Below, piece after piece: positions 9,019-18,394 of a stretch of 64,000 nt of DNA. The notes beneath the pieces are model-generated. The model was not told the origin of the DNA. It did not search any database and was given only the letters and a program-made list of their open reading frames with translations. How positions within the stretch are numbered: position 1 is the stretch's first letter; every line of letters begins with the position of its first letter. The position numbers and the translations under genes were made by a program. The DNA is from Rothia nasisuis (GTDB taxonomy: Bacteria; Actinomycetota; Actinomycetes; Actinomycetales; Micrococcaceae): assembly GCF_928381405.1 (NCBI RefSeq), contig NZ_CAKMSB010000002.1, forward strand, positions 124,001-188,000, in the 5' to 3' direction.

Positions 9019-10750
9019 GGTTAGCCTCCTGGGCATGAGCGGACCCGACTGCGGCAGAGGCAGTCGGCGGGGTGGTTGTGCCCTCGTTCTGCTGGGACTC
9101 ACTGGCTAGACGCTCGCGGCGCTTACGCTCGGCAAGTGACAAGCCTGTCTCTGTATCTTCCGGTTTGCGGACGCGGCCTGCGCCCCGGTAAAGCGGGGTG
9201 GCGCCTAGCGAGACGGGGTCCATGCCTGAGAAGCGGCCACCGTTGTAGAAGTAAGGCTTCTGACCGAGGAGCACCATGAGCGGGTGGATGAAGAGAAAAG
9301 TGATAATGAGGTCAGAAATCGCGGTCAACCCCAGGGTAAAAGCGAACCCTCGCACGTTGCCGACCGAGGCGAAGTAGAGAACCACCGCAGCCAGCAGGTT
9401 GACAGCCTTGGAGGCCAGGATGGTGCGCTTAGCGCGCAGCCAACCGTGGTCGATGGCAGCCGGAATGGTGCGCCCGGCACGGATTTCATCGCGGATGCGT
9501 TCGAAGTAAACAATGAAGGAGTCAGCCATCAAACCGATAGATACGATGAGGCCTGCTACACCGGCCAGTGACAGGCGATAGTTCATGAGATGGCCCAAGA
9601 GCACAATGATGCCGTAGGAGAGCAGACCAGCGACCAGAATGGAAATGATATTGACCAGACCAACCAGGCGGTACTGAAAAAGGGAATAGATAAAGACGAG
9701 AAGCAAACCAATGAGCCCCGCGATGAGACCCATCTTGAGCTGGTCAGCACCCAGTGTTGCAGAAATCTGTTGCTCGGACTGGATGGTGAAGCTGATGGGC
9801 AGGGCACCATATTTGAGTTGCTCTGCCAGGTTGCTGGCCTGCTCCTCGGTGAAGTTGCCGGTAATCTGCGGCTGGCCGTTGGTGATGACAGCCTGGGTCA
9901 CGGGTGACGAGAGCACCTGACCGTCTAGCATAATTGCAAAGCGGGCCCGGGGGTCAGAAGGGTTGGTTCCACGAATCTGGTTCAGGCGCGTGGTCACGTC
10001 CTTGAAGGTTTCGGTTGCCGCCTGGTTGAACACAATGTTAACGCCCCACTGCCCGGTTGGCATGCCCGTAGAGCTAGCTGCCTGTGAGTAGGAGGCTGTG
10101 TCTATATCTGTACCGTTGATTTCGATGGGCCCCAGGACGAACTTCTCGGTACCGTCGGTTGCACAGGCTACAATGGCCTGGTCCGGGTTCTGGCTGCTGG
10201 TATCTACGTTGGCAGGGTTGGTGCAATCCAGTGCCTCGTACTGGCGCCAGAGCTCGGGGGTAAGCCAGTTTTGGTCAGAGCCGTTGGTAGGCTCAGCGGT
10301 GGGCTGGGGCAAGTCCTCCTCAGCGGCTGCGGCATCATCGGTCACTGCCTGAGGCGCATCTGCGGTAATCACCGCACGAAAGTTCATCTGCGCTGAAGTT
10401 TGAATCAGGTTACGCGTTTCGGCGCTCAGGGTGCCAGGCACGGAGACCACGACGTTCTGCCCTGACTGGGTGGTTACCTCCGCTTCAGCCACACCGGAGC
10501 CGTCCACGCGCTGGCGAATAATCTCGACAGCCTGGTCCAGTTGCTCGGTGCTAATGGCGCCGCCTTCGGCATCGTTGACCTGGGGCGCCAAAATGAGCTG
10601 GGTTCCGCCCGAAAGGTCAAGGGCTAGTTTGGGGAGCCAGGTGCCCCCAGAAAATGTTGTGCCGAAGATACCCCCGGCGAGGACGAGCAACACCAGCACC
10701 ATAGAGGCAAGTGCCCCTCTGGCTTTGGCGGCGCGGGCAGGTTGAGCCAT
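9008..10750 (-). CDS. secD: Protein translocase subunit SecD
   Basis: Works with SecF and YajC at the SecYEG channel. The 580-residue protein has an N-terminal helix, the signature LALDLSGGTQLIL, a large P1 head domain whose middle (about residues 130-190) is a low-complexity acidic and Pro-rich insert typical of actinobacteria, and the C-terminal five-helix bundle with GLMADSFIVYFERIRDE. A basic cytoplasmic tail ends the protein. It lies between yajC and secF in one minus-strand operon. The ATG at 10750 follows an AAAGGGAAA-type ribosome-binding site. Confidence 0.96.
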   Translation of the reverse strand: MAQPARAAKARGALASMVLVLLVLAGGIFGTTFSGGTWLPKLALDLSGGTQLILAPQVNDAEGGAISTEQLDQAVEIIRQRVDGSGVAEAEVTTQSGQNVVVSVPGTLSAETRNLIQTSAQMNFRAVITADAPQAVTDDAAAAEEDLPQPTAEPTNGSDQNWLTPELWRQYEALDCTNPANVDTSSQNPDQAIVACATDGTEKFVLGPIEINGTDIDTASYSQAASSTGMPTGQWGVNIVFNQAATETFKDVTTRLNQIRGTNPSDPRARFAIMLDGQVLSSPVTQAVITNGQPQITGNFTEEQASNLAEQLKYGALPISFTIQSEQQISATLGADQLKMGLIAGLIGLLLVFIYSLFQYRLVGLVNIISILVAGLLSYGIIVLLGHLMNYRLSLAGVAGLIVSIGLMADSFIVYFERIRDEIRAGRTIPAAIDHGWLRAKRTILASKAVNLLAAVVLYFASVGNVRGFAFTLGLTAISDLIITFLFIHPLMVLLGQKPYFYNGGRFSGMDPVSLGATPLYRGAGRVRKPEDTETGLSLAERKRRERLASESQQNEGTTTPPTASAAVGSAHAQEANHGE

Positions 10751-10834
10751 CGGTTTCCCTTTGAATCAGTAGACGGGTGAAACGTGAAAAGGCGCGCCAC
10801 CCGATCAGAGGTAACGCACCTGAGGTTAGTGGGT

Positions 10835-11227
10835 TTAGTTGTTGGAGTCGCGATTGTAGGGTGCGGATTCCTGGGCGTTAGGTACCGGAGATTCAGGGCC
10901 ATGGGCTACCTCGCCGTTGATGACGGGGCGCTCCTGCTCGGCTGAGGCGACAGGTTCTTCTTCAATGCTGGTCACGGTCATGAGATGAACCTTGACCACG
11001 GTGCCCGGTGCAATTTCGAGTTCTGCGGTGTTAGCTTCTTTATCGATGGTTACCACGGAACCGTAGAGGCCAAAGTTGGTCATAACCTTGGTGCCGGGGC
11101 CCATGGTGTCTTGGCGTTCTTTGAGCTGCTGCTGAGCCTTCTTGGCGCGGCGTGCTGGTAGCACAATAAGCAGAAGCATCATGGCTGCTAGGAGTACGAG
11201 CATGAATACGGGTGAGCCAGTTTGCAC
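10835..11227 (-). CDS. yajC: Preprotein translocase subunit YajC
   Basis: Small accessory membrane protein of the SecDF complex. The 130 residues hold one N-terminal membrane helix (VFMLVLLAAMMLLLIVLP), the conserved basic patch after it (ARRAKKAQQQLKERQDTM), and the YajC core with GTKVMTNFGLYGSVV and IAPGTVVKVHL. A disordered acidic tail of about 40 residues follows. First gene of yajC-secD-secF, lying downstream of ruvB on the same strand. Confidence 0.93.
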   Translation of the reverse strand: MQTGSPVFMLVLLAAMMLLLIVLPARRAKKAQQQLKERQDTMGPGTKVMTNFGLYGSVVTIDKEANTAELEIAPGTVVKVHLMTVTSIEEEPVASAEQERPVINGEVAHGPESPVPNAQESAPYNRDSNN

Positions 11228-11380
11228 GAGTAAGCCTCAATTTCAATTGATTATAGGGTGGGGGTCAAACCCCCATTCTATGCCATTGAGCCTACGGTTT
11301 GCTGTATGAGTAGCGTATAGGCAAACAAGCGGGCCTGTTCAGAGCAATCTACGGCAGGAAGCGCACGAATACCTATATTT

Positions 11381-12418
11381 CTAGGGCAGTTCTGGTGCTT
11401 CAAGGCCTAGATGCTCCCATGCGGCAGGGAGTGCAACCCTGCCCCGCGGAGTCCTGCCCACCAGGCCCTCACGAACCAGGTAGGGTTCGGCGACGGTTTC
11501 AACTGTTTCAGTTTCTTCGCCCACCGCAATAGCTAGGGTTGAGAGACCGACGGGGCCGCCCCCAAACTTGTTGATGAGAGCATCGAGTACGGCGCGGTCG
11601 AGTCGATCAAGGCCACGCTCATCTACCTCATACATGTTGAGGGCGGTTGAGGCTGATGCTGCATCGATACGATCAATGCCGTGGACGAGGGCCCAGTCTC
11701 GTACGCGGCGGAGCAAACGGTTGGCAATACGGGGGGTACCTCGGGAGCGGCCGGCGATTTCGGTAAAGCCCTCGGGCGAAATGCTGAGTTCCATGAGACC
11801 AGCAGACCGGCGGATGACTGACTCTAGCTCGGTAACGGAATAGAACTCCAGATGGCCGGTGAATCCGAACCGGTCACGCAAGGGGCCGGGGAGCAACCCC
11901 GCGCGAGTGGTGGCACCGACCAGGGTGAAAGGCGGCAGTTCTAAGGGGATAGAGGTAGCACCGGCCCCCTTGCCTACCACGATATCAACGCGGAAGTCTT
12001 CCATGGCCATGTAGAGCATTTCTTCTGCTGGGCGGCTCATACGGTGGATTTCGTCAAGGAAGAGCACCTCGCCGGGGGTGAGGGAAGAGAGAATGGCAGC
12101 CAAATCACCAGAGTGTTGGATGGCTGGGCCTGAGGTGATGCGCAGGGGGGCATCCATCTCTGCTGCGATAATCATGGCCAGGGTAGTTTTGCCCAGCCCG
12201 GGAGGCCCTGACAGTAGCACATGGTCAGCCGAACGACCGCGCATTTTTGAGGCTTCGAGCACGAGCGAGAGTTGCTGTCGCACACGTTGCTGGCCAACAA
12301 AGTCGTCCAGCGCCTTGGGGCGCAGGGCGGCCTCAATCATCTTTTCTTCGGGTTCTTCGTCCATGGAGACCAGACGTTGCCCTGGCATTTGCCCATCAGC
12401 GTGAGGGAATTGGCTCAT
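11381..12418 (-). CDS. ruvB: Holliday junction branch migration helicase RuvB
   Basis: AAA+ motor that, with RuvA, drives Holliday junction branch migration during recombinational repair. The 345 residues show Walker A ([11 protein letters not shown]), Walker B (LFLDEIHRM), sensor 1 (VGATTRAG), the arginine-finger region (GPLRDRFG) and a C-terminal winged helix ([17 protein letters not shown] and following). The spacing to ruvA is 62 nt. It should share the LexA-controlled ruvA promoter. Confidence 0.97.
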   Translation of the reverse strand: MSQFPHADGQMPGQRLVSMDEEPEEKMIEAALRPKALDDFVGQQRVRQQLSLVLEASKMRGRSADHVLLSGPPGLGKTTLAMIIAAEMDAPLRITSGPAIQHSGDLAAILSSLTPGEVLFLDEIHRMSRPAEEMLYMAMEDFRVDIVVGKGAGATSIPLELPPFTLVGATTRAGLLPGPLRDRFGFTGHLEFYSVTELESVIRRSAGLMELSISPEGFTEIAGRSRGTPRIANRLLRRVRDWALVHGIDRIDAASASTALNMYEVDERGLDRLDRAVLDALINKFGGGPVGLSTLAIAVGEETETVETVAEPYLVREGLVGRTPRGRVALPAAWEHLGLEAPELP

Positions 12419-12480
12419 GATTCTCTGTTTCTTCGTATGCTCTCGTCAACCGGTACAGACTATAGAATCCGCTAACAACC

Positions 12481-13098
12481 TTAGCGGGCCACGGTATTCT
12501 GGTTGCCCAGCGAGGCCAGCACAGACCGGAGGGCTTCGGCAACTCCCATCGCTTCGGCAGCCGGGTTGTTCCCCACGAAAGAATCAATGGCTGCGGTAGC
12601 GTCTTTTTCAGTCCAGCCCAGCGATGTCAGGGCGTCAAGCACCTGAGGCTTCCAGCTGACGCCTTGGTCGATGGGTAGTTGGTCTGTTTCGTTCTCTGCA
12701 AGTATGAGTTTGCCGGCCAGTTCAAGGACGATGCGGCGAGCCCCCTTAGGGCCGATGCCGGGAACCTTGGTGAAGGCCTTGTCGTCTCCGGTTGCAACCG
12801 CCCGCTCGACCTCGGCCGGGGTGTGGATACCTAAAACAGCTAAAGCGATACGCGGGCCAACGCCTGAGACAGACAGCATGAGGTCGAAGACTTCGCGCTC
12901 AGCGGGCTCAGAGAAACCGTAGAGGGTCATGGAGTCTTCACGCACAATCATAGTGGTCAGCACGGTGGCAGACTCCCCCAGCCGTAGCTTAGAGGCAGTG
13001 CGCGGGTTGAGGTGAACGTGCATACCAAAGCCGTTAACATCAAGAACCGCGGATTCCAGCCCAAGGTGGCTGACGGTACCGGTGAGAGAGCTAATCAT
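12481..13098 (-). CDS. ruvA: Holliday junction DNA-binding protein RuvA
   Basis: Tetrameric protein that binds four-way junctions and loads RuvB. The 205-residue length is typical. It has an N-terminal OB fold (MISSLTGTVSHLGLESAVLDVNG), two helix-hairpin-helix motifs (SVSGVGPRIALAVLG and KVPGIGPKGARRIVLEL), and a C-terminal RuvB-binding three-helix domain (DALTSLGWTEKDATAAI). A LexA box lies 16-29 nt upstream of the start, so the gene is probably SOS-induced. Confidence 0.96.
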   Translation of the reverse strand: MISSLTGTVSHLGLESAVLDVNGFGMHVHLNPRTASKLRLGESATVLTTMIVREDSMTLYGFSEPAEREVFDLMLSVSGVGPRIALAVLGIHTPAEVERAVATGDDKAFTKVPGIGPKGARRIVLELAGKLILAENETDQLPIDQGVSWKPQVLDALTSLGWTEKDATAAIDSFVGNNPAAEAMGVAEALRSVLASLGNQNTVAR

Positions 13099-13113
13099 GG
13101 AACCCAGTCTAAT

Positions 13114-13127
13114 CGAACAGATGTTCT
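13114..13127 (-). promoter_or_regulatory. LexA (SOS) box upstream of ruvA
   Basis: Plus-strand CGAACAGATGTTCT fits the Gram-positive/actinobacterial LexA consensus CGAAC-N4-GTTCG with one change. It sits in the ruvC-ruvA gap, just before the ruvA start. SOS control of ruvA-ruvB is inferred. Confidence 0.75.
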
Positions 13128-13162
13128 AACTCAAGCGGAAGGTGACTCACAGAGCCTACCCC

Positions 13163-13861
13163 CTATCGGTTGGCTTTAGCCTCTGCCTCCAGCCAGGCTC
13201 GTTGCGCTGCGGTGAGGCTGGCTGGCCGGCGGGCTGCTACAGAATTGGAACCCTGGTGGGTCTGCGTGGTAGCTGCCATGTTAATGCCGGAGCCAATGCC
13301 GCCACCTCGCCAGCCGTGGCAGATTGCTAGGGCCAGGGCGTCCGCCGCATCCGCAGGCTTGGGCATGGTATCTAGCCCCAAAATGCGGGTAACCATACGC
13401 CCCACCGAGGCTTTATCTGCCCGACCCGATCCCGTCACAGCTGCTTTCACCTCAGAGGGAGTGTGAAAGTGCACCGGCACTCCCCTGGCTGCTGCCGCAG
13501 CAATTACCACTCCCGAAGCGTGGGCCGTGCCAACCACCGTGTTAACCTGCTCCTGGGCAAAAACACGCTCAATAGCTAGGGCATCGGGCTGGTAGGTATC
13601 GAGCCACTCTTCAGCTGCCCGAAAAATTTTCAGGATGCGGGCATCAAGGCTCTCCAATGCGGCTGTGCCGGCCACGCCCACCTTCACAAAGTGAGCCTTG
13701 CGGTTGGCCGTCATATCTATGAGCCCAAAGCCGCAACGGGTCAGGCCCGGGTCCACCCCCAAGATGCGGGCGGCACCGGGCACCCGTGAGTGTGCGGACG
13801 CCGGGCGCTGGCTCACCCGGTTTGATGCGGCTGCTGCGGTGGTTCGGTAAGTCGCAGACAT
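13163..13861 (-). CDS. ruvC: Crossover junction endodeoxyribonuclease RuvC
   Basis: Resolves Holliday junctions by paired nicking. The 232 residues contain the RNase H-like catalytic carboxylates: [13 protein letters not shown] (Asp), LAIERVFAQ (Glu), and the C-terminal [14 protein letters not shown] (Asp). They also contain [20 protein letters not shown]. There are about 30 extra N-terminal and 50 extra C-terminal residues compared with E. coli RuvC, both low-complexity. The ATG at 13861 has AAAGGGG in front. Lies between yebC and ruvA. Confidence 0.94.
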   Translation of the reverse strand: MSATYRTTAAAASNRVSQRPASAHSRVPGAARILGVDPGLTRCGFGLIDMTANRKAHFVKVGVAGTAALESLDARILKIFRAAEEWLDTYQPDALAIERVFAQEQVNTVVGTAHASGVVIAAAAARGVPVHFHTPSEVKAAVTGSGRADKASVGRMVTRILGLDTMPKPADAADALALAICHGWRGGGIGSGINMAATTQTHQGSNSVAARRPASLTAAQRAWLEAEAKANR

Positions 13862-13891
13862 ACCGCCCCTTTCATCATCTTTGTGCGGTGA

Positions 13892-14650
13892 TTATTCTGC
13901 TTCAAGCTCAGCCATAACAGCTTCGCTGATCTCTGCGTTGGAGTAGATGTTCTGCACGTCATCAAGCTCTTCGATGGCATCAGCTAGCTTGAGGAACTTC
14001 TTGGCACCCTCGGCATCTAGGTCTACCTGCATGGTGGGGCGGAATACCGGGTCGTCATTGTTGTACTCCAGCTCTGCCTCCTCTAGAGCCTGACGGATGG
14101 CGGGCAAATCAGTAGCCTCTGAGACCACGGTAAAGATGTCGCCCTCATCAATGACTTCTTCGGCGCCGGCGTCCAGAACTGCCATCAGCACGTCGTCCTC
14201 GGTGAGGCCCTCAGCCTTAGCAACCTCGGCAATGCCCTTGCGTTCGAAGAGGAAGGCAACGGAACCGGAGTCTGCCATGGTACCGCCGTTTCGGGTCACG
14301 GCGGTGCGAACTTCAGCGGCAGCGCGGTTGCGGTTATCGGTCAGACACTCGATGTAGAGAGCGGTGCCCTGAGGCCCGCGAGCCTCGTACATGATTTCGG
14401 TGTAGTCAACGGCTTCACCGGTGAGACCGGCTCCGCGTTTGATAGCACGCTCAACGTTGTCGTTGGGGACGGAGTTCTTCTTAGCCTTGGAAACAGCTAG
14501 GTCAAGGGCGGGGTTACCTGCCGGGTCGGGGCCTCCCATACGAGCGGCAACCTCAATCGCCTTGATGTATTTGGCGAAGGCCTTGGCGCGCTTGGCATCA
14601 ATGGCGGCCTTCTTGTGCTTGGTTGTGGCCCATTTGGAGTGACCTGACAT
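13892..14650 (-). CDS. YebC/PmpR-family protein
   Basis: Member of the YebC/TACO1 family, described as transcriptional regulators or as ribosome-associated factors that help translate proline stretches. The 252 residues begin with the family's [23 protein letters not shown] and carry [26 protein letters not shown], the acidic middle domain and the C-terminal [21 protein letters not shown] strong AAGGAG precedes the ATG. Located directly upstream of ruvC, the usual actinobacterial position. Confidence 0.94.
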   Translation of the reverse strand: MSGHSKWATTKHKKAAIDAKRAKAFAKYIKAIEVAARMGGPDPAGNPALDLAVSKAKKNSVPNDNVERAIKRGAGLTGEAVDYTEIMYEARGPQGTALYIECLTDNRNRAAAEVRTAVTRNGGTMADSGSVAFLFERKGIAEVAKAEGLTEDDVLMAVLDAGAEEVIDEGDIFTVVSEATDLPAIRQALEEAELEYNNDDPVFRPTMQVDLDAEGAKKFLKLADAIEELDDVQNIYSNAEISEAVMAELEAE

Positions 14651-14710
14651 GATTCTCCTTGCTTGTATGATGCGCCCGCTCCGGGTAGGCGCGATGTACC
14701 GCCTACTATT

Positions 14711-15487
14711 CTAGCGTGGACGGGAGGCCGCTGTGGCACGGGCTTTTTCAACCAGGGAGTCGTCAATAACAGCCGGTGTAAACTCACCGTACTTCTTGAG
14801 GGCGGCCTGTTTGATGAGAAAGTCAGAGATAGCCGGGTTTTTAGGGAGCAATGAACCGTGCAGGTAGGTGCCAATGACGTTGTGGACGCGGGCTCCTTCG
14901 CTGGAATCTTCGGTATTGTTGCCCTCTCCCTTGGTGACGGTTGCCATAGGCTTAGTACTACCCGAGAGGTAGGTCAGGCCAGAGTGGTTTTCGAAGCCTA
15001 TGATGGTGCCAAACTCGTCTGACTCTTCGACAATATTCCCGATCAGCCGGGTTTCGCCGCCTCGGGTAACTGCATCAAAGACGCACACGCCGTTGAGAGT
15101 CTGCCCAGTTACAGTCTTGAACTCTTTACCAAAGAGCTGGTAAAGACCGCAGATGACCAGCATGGGGGTGCCGCTCTCAGCCAAAGTGCGCAGGGTTTCT
15201 GCGTGAGCTAGTAGGTCGTCCTGAATGACGGATTGGCCGGAATCCTGGCCTCCGCCGCCTATAAAAATATCGCCGTCGAGCGGGAACTCATCACCGGGGT
15301 TGTAGTCAACGATGTCGGTGGTGAAACCGTGGGCCTGTGCGCGCCGTGAAAGGGAGAGGGTATTACCCCAGTCTCCGTATATGTTCATATCGCGCGGGTA
15401 GAGCTGAACAATCTTTAGGGTCTTGTTGTCGGTGTGGGCGCTACCCTGCTGGCCTGCCTCAACCGGTGCCTTCTCAAAATCGGTCAT
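14711..15487 (-). CDS. gatD: Lipid II isoglutaminyl synthase, glutaminase subunit GatD
   Basis: Class I glutamine amidotransferase that releases ammonia for MurT to amidate the alpha-carboxyl of D-Glu in lipid II. The 258 residues contain the nucleophile Cys near residue 113 (LVICGLYQLFGKEF; most homologues read CGGYQ) and the later catalytic His in IGTYLHGSLLPKNP. The start codon overlaps the murT stop, so the pair is translationally coupled. An unstructured N-terminal extension of about 22 residues precedes the core. Confidence 0.92.
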   Translation of the reverse strand: MTDFEKAPVEAGQQGSAHTDNKTLKIVQLYPRDMNIYGDWGNTLSLSRRAQAHGFTTDIVDYNPGDEFPLDGDIFIGGGGQDSGQSVIQDDLLAHAETLRTLAESGTPMLVICGLYQLFGKEFKTVTGQTLNGVCVFDAVTRGGETRLIGNIVEESDEFGTIIGFENHSGLTYLSGSTKPMATVTKGEGNNTEDSSEGARVHNVIGTYLHGSLLPKNPAISDFLIKQAALKKYGEFTPAVIDDSLVEKARATAASRPR

Positions 15488-16788
15488 TAGATGGCCTCCA
15501 CATCGGTGATCTTTGCCAGTTCCTTACGTATTGCCAGCATGGCGGTATAGGTACAGAAGATGCGAAGGGGCCGGTCAGCTGACTTCTCGATGAAGGTAGC
15601 CAGAGCCTCTTCAAGGTCCTCGTTGATGGCTTCAACCTGAACGTCGTCGTGAACCAGGCGCAGGGCCATGTCGTAGGCACGCACACCCGATACCATGGTG
15701 ACACCTCCCTGAGCCAGCGAGTGGAAGTCAACATCCCAGAGCCAGGAGACATCACGACCATCGGCGTAAGCATCGTTGATGGTGATCATGGTGGCGTAGT
15801 CACGGGCGTCGGCAGAGGCCAGCGATAGGCGGAAACCGCTGGGGTTTTTGACCAGGAGCAGTTGCAGGGTTTGGCCGTTAACGGTAAGAGTTTCACCGCG
15901 GCCAAATGCCGGGGCAATATGCTCAAGCTCAGCCAGAAGTTTAGTCTCATTGAGGGCCTCTCCCATGACTTCGCGGGTCAGGGCCATTGCCGCAGCAGCG
16001 TTAAAGATGTTGTAGACACCGTAAAGGTTGATGGTTCCCTGAACCTCACGCCCATCAAGAGCGAAAGTGGCTTCGGTGCCCTTGAAGCTCATAAGCGTCA
16101 CGGATGCAGCTGGCAGTTCAGGAGCCGCAGCCTCGGCGCCCTGCAAGGCATCGTGCCTTTCGGGGCTGGTGCGCAGGTCATCGTCAGAGGGGAAGAGTGC
16201 GCGCAACTCGCCAGATAGACCGTAGTAGCTCACCTCAGTTTCGGGTTGTACGTTAGCGGCCAGGGAACGAATGCGGGGATCTTCGCGGTTGAGCACGACG
16301 GAACCGGTCGTCGCGCCAGCAACCGTTGCCAGCATACGGCGGGTTGTGTCAATCTCACCGAAACGATCTAGCTGATCACGCAAAACGTTGAGCAGGAGCG
16401 CGTAGTTGGGCTTGACCTTGCGTACAAAGTGCACGGCGTGAGCCTCGTCCAGCTCAAGCACAGCGATGTCTGCATCCAGCTTGCCCGCTAGGTTCATCTC
16501 GCCCAGAAGGGCGGCAGCTACACCGCGCACAAAGTTCGACCCGGTGCGGTTGGTAAAGACCTTCAGCCCCTGGGCTTCCAGTAACTGCACCACCATCTTG
16601 GTTGTGGTCGTCTTACCGTTGGTACCGGACACCACAACAACACCGCGGGGTAGCTTTGCCAGCTCCTCCGCCACAAAATTAGGGTGAAGCTTCTCCATCA
16701 CCAAGCCCGGAAAAGCGGAACCGCCCCCACGCAACTTGGTCGCATAACGAATGCCTTGGCCAACAAGGCGAACAACAGGTCGTGACAT
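15487..16788 (-). CDS. murT: Lipid II isoglutaminyl synthase, Mur ligase subunit MurT
   Basis: ATP-dependent Mur-ligase-type subunit that amidates D-Glu of the peptidoglycan stem with ammonia from GatD. The 433 residues show the P-loop VVSGTNGKTTTTKM, LELDEAHAVHFV, LLNVLRDQLDRFGEID, and the C-terminal DUF1727 domain with DVSWLWDVDF holding the expected catalytic Asp. The four-cysteine zinc ribbon of described MurT proteins is missing: the protein has a single Cys, near its C-terminus. The frame runs on to 16842, but MSRPVVRLV at 16788 matches homologues. Only 40 nt separate it from the divergent DUF2797 gene. Confidence 0.92.
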   Translation of the reverse strand: MSRPVVRLVGQGIRYATKLRGGGSAFPGLVMEKLHPNFVAEELAKLPRGVVVVSGTNGKTTTTKMVVQLLEAQGLKVFTNRTGSNFVRGVAAALLGEMNLAGKLDADIAVLELDEAHAVHFVRKVKPNYALLLNVLRDQLDRFGEIDTTRRMLATVAGATTGSVVLNREDPRIRSLAANVQPETEVSYYGLSGELRALFPSDDDLRTSPERHDALQGAEAAAPELPAASVTLMSFKGTEATFALDGREVQGTINLYGVYNIFNAAAAMALTREVMGEALNETKLLAELEHIAPAFGRGETLTVNGQTLQLLLVKNPSGFRLSLASADARDYATMITINDAYADGRDVSWLWDVDFHSLAQGGVTMVSGVRAYDMALRLVHDDVQVEAINEDLEEALATFIEKSADRPLRIFCTYTAMLAIRKELAKITDVEAI

Positions 16789-16828
16789 GGTGACTATCTT
16801 ACCGGGTTTGTGTATGCTTCGAATCTGT

Positions 16829-17818
16829 ATGACTACTTTCATGAACCAGCTCGTGACCTACCCCGAATTCATTTGGCGCGACATCACCTGGTGTGACCGC
16901 TCCCCCTACCTTAAAGTTGAGCCTCTGCTTGATGGTCAACCTAGCAGTGAGATTGAAACAATTGCCATAACCCCGGGGAGCTTCCTCGGCCTCACCACCT
17001 TACCGGCCGGCGCGCTCGGTGCCGGCATCTACTGCAGCGGTTACTCGCGGGCAGCTGTCGACACCATTGGTTTTCACCAGGCACCCTGCCCCGCACGCAA
17101 CGTCATCACCAGGGGCAAGCAGTGCGACTCCTGCTTGGCCCGCGACGAGTTCGCACCCATTCATCGCATACACCTGGGCTCCCGCATGAACGAGGCAGCT
17201 CTGACCTATGTCAACCTTGAACACTACCTCTACATCGCCACTTTTCCCGATGGCACATCTAAGGTCGGCACCGCGTCCCTGCACTCCAACCCCCGCCGTC
17301 TGGACGACCAGGCTGTTGCCGCAGCCACCTTCGTAGCCCGAGCAGACACCGGCATCATCGTACGTCAGCTGGAAGACCTGGTCTCGCACGAGGCCAACAT
17401 CACCCAGTTCAAACGGGCCTCCACCAAATACAAGGCCTGGATCGACCCGGCCAGCACCGAGCGCCTCAAATCTGAGCACTACATGGCGGTGGAAAACGCC
17501 ACTTGGGCTCTCGAAGATGCTCAAGACACTGTTGAGGGTTTTGATATCACTGCGGACCGCTGGGTGCCTTCCCTGGCAATGAGCCGGGCCTACGCGTCCT
17601 TACGGGCGGAGAACCCCGAGCCCCTTACGGCCTACCCCACCCTCACCGAGGGGGCTCACGGCTTCTATATCTCCGGCGGAACCGGCAAATTCCTGACAGC
17701 CCACTTCGGCGACCCCGACCAGACCTTCCTCATCAACACCGCAGAACTCTCCAACAGAGCCTGCCGCCAACACGGGGAACTCACTCCCCCGGCGTCCGTG
17801 CAGGAATCCCTGTTCTAG
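16829..17818 (+). CDS. DUF2797 protein
   Basis: 329-residue conserved actinobacterial protein of unknown function. It has a likely metal-binding cluster with Cys residues in APCPARNV and KQCDSCLARDEF. These are followed by YLYIATFPDGTSKVGTASLHSN, which resembles a GIY-YIG-like fold start (YLY...KVG). The start is taken at the ATG at 16829, because earlier in-frame codons run into murT. No strong Shine-Dalgarno is seen, so a leaderless or short leader is possible. The nuclease resemblance is a weak inference; the DUF2797 assignment is by the Cys pattern. Confidence 0.75.
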   Translation: MTTFMNQLVTYPEFIWRDITWCDRSPYLKVEPLLDGQPSSEIETIAITPGSFLGLTTLPAGALGAGIYCSGYSRAAVDTIGFHQAPCPARNVITRGKQCDSCLARDEFAPIHRIHLGSRMNEAALTYVNLEHYLYIATFPDGTSKVGTASLHSNPRRLDDQAVAAATFVARADTGIIVRQLEDLVSHEANITQFKRASTKYKAWIDPASTERLKSEHYMAVENATWALEDAQDTVEGFDITADRWVPSLAMSRAYASLRAENPEPLTAYPTLTEGAHGFYISGGTGKFLTAHFGDPDQTFLINTAELSNRACRQHGELTPPASVQESLF

Positions 17819-17837
17819 GGGCGGGCGGTTGGCTTTC

Positions 17838-18392
17838 CTACTGCCCTCGACTATCCCAGGCAGCACTGAGCAGGTCTCGGATCTCGTCCAGGGTCTGTGT
17901 GACCGTCTTGGTGCCTGCCACGATGGGCAGGAAGTTGGTGTCGCCGCTCCAGCGGGGCACGATGTGCTGGTGTAGATGGGCGGCAACCCCTGCCCCGCCG
18001 ACTTTGCCCTGGTTCATGCCGATGTTGAAACCGGCTGCGCGGCTCACCTCCCGCAGGATTCCCATGGCTTTCTGGGTCAGGGCTGTGATTTCAGCGGTTT
18101 CTTCGGGGCTTGCATCGTCATAGTTAGGAATGTGCCGATAGGGGCAAACCAGCAGGTGCCCGGGGTTATAGGGGTAGAGGTTGAGAATGACGTAGGCCTG
18201 CTCCCCACGGTGCACGATTAGGGACTCTTCATCCGTGCGATCTACCGCGAAACAAAATGGACACGTATTTTCCGTGTAATCCTGCTGACCGGTTTTTACA
18301 TAGGCACGGCGGTGCGGGGTCCACAGCCGCTGGAAGGCGTCCGGCACCCCGGGCAGCTCGAAATCGTCGGTGGTGTAGTGGGGAATCTGCAT
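17838..18392 (-). CDS. HIT-family nucleotide-binding hydrolase
   Basis: 184-residue histidine triad protein, probably hydrolysing or phosphorolysing dinucleoside polyphosphates or related nucleotides. The active-site triad reads HLHQHIVPRW at about residues 139-148, and NLYPYNPGHLLVCPYRHI precedes it. An N-terminal zinc-type C-x2-C (CPFCFA) is present, as in actinobacterial Ap4A phosphorylase-like HIT proteins. It ends just after the convergent DUF2797 gene and starts 2 nt downstream of the RES toxin stop, so it may be read from that operon. Confidence 0.88.
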   Translation of the reverse strand: MQIPHYTTDDFELPGVPDAFQRLWTPHRRAYVKTGQQDYTENTCPFCFAVDRTDEESLIVHRGEQAYVILNLYPYNPGHLLVCPYRHIPNYDDASPEETAEITALTQKAMGILREVSRAAGFNIGMNQGKVGGAGVAAHLHQHIVPRWSGDTNFLPIVAGTKTVTQTLDEIRDLLSAAWDSRGQ

Positions 18393-18394
18393 CG

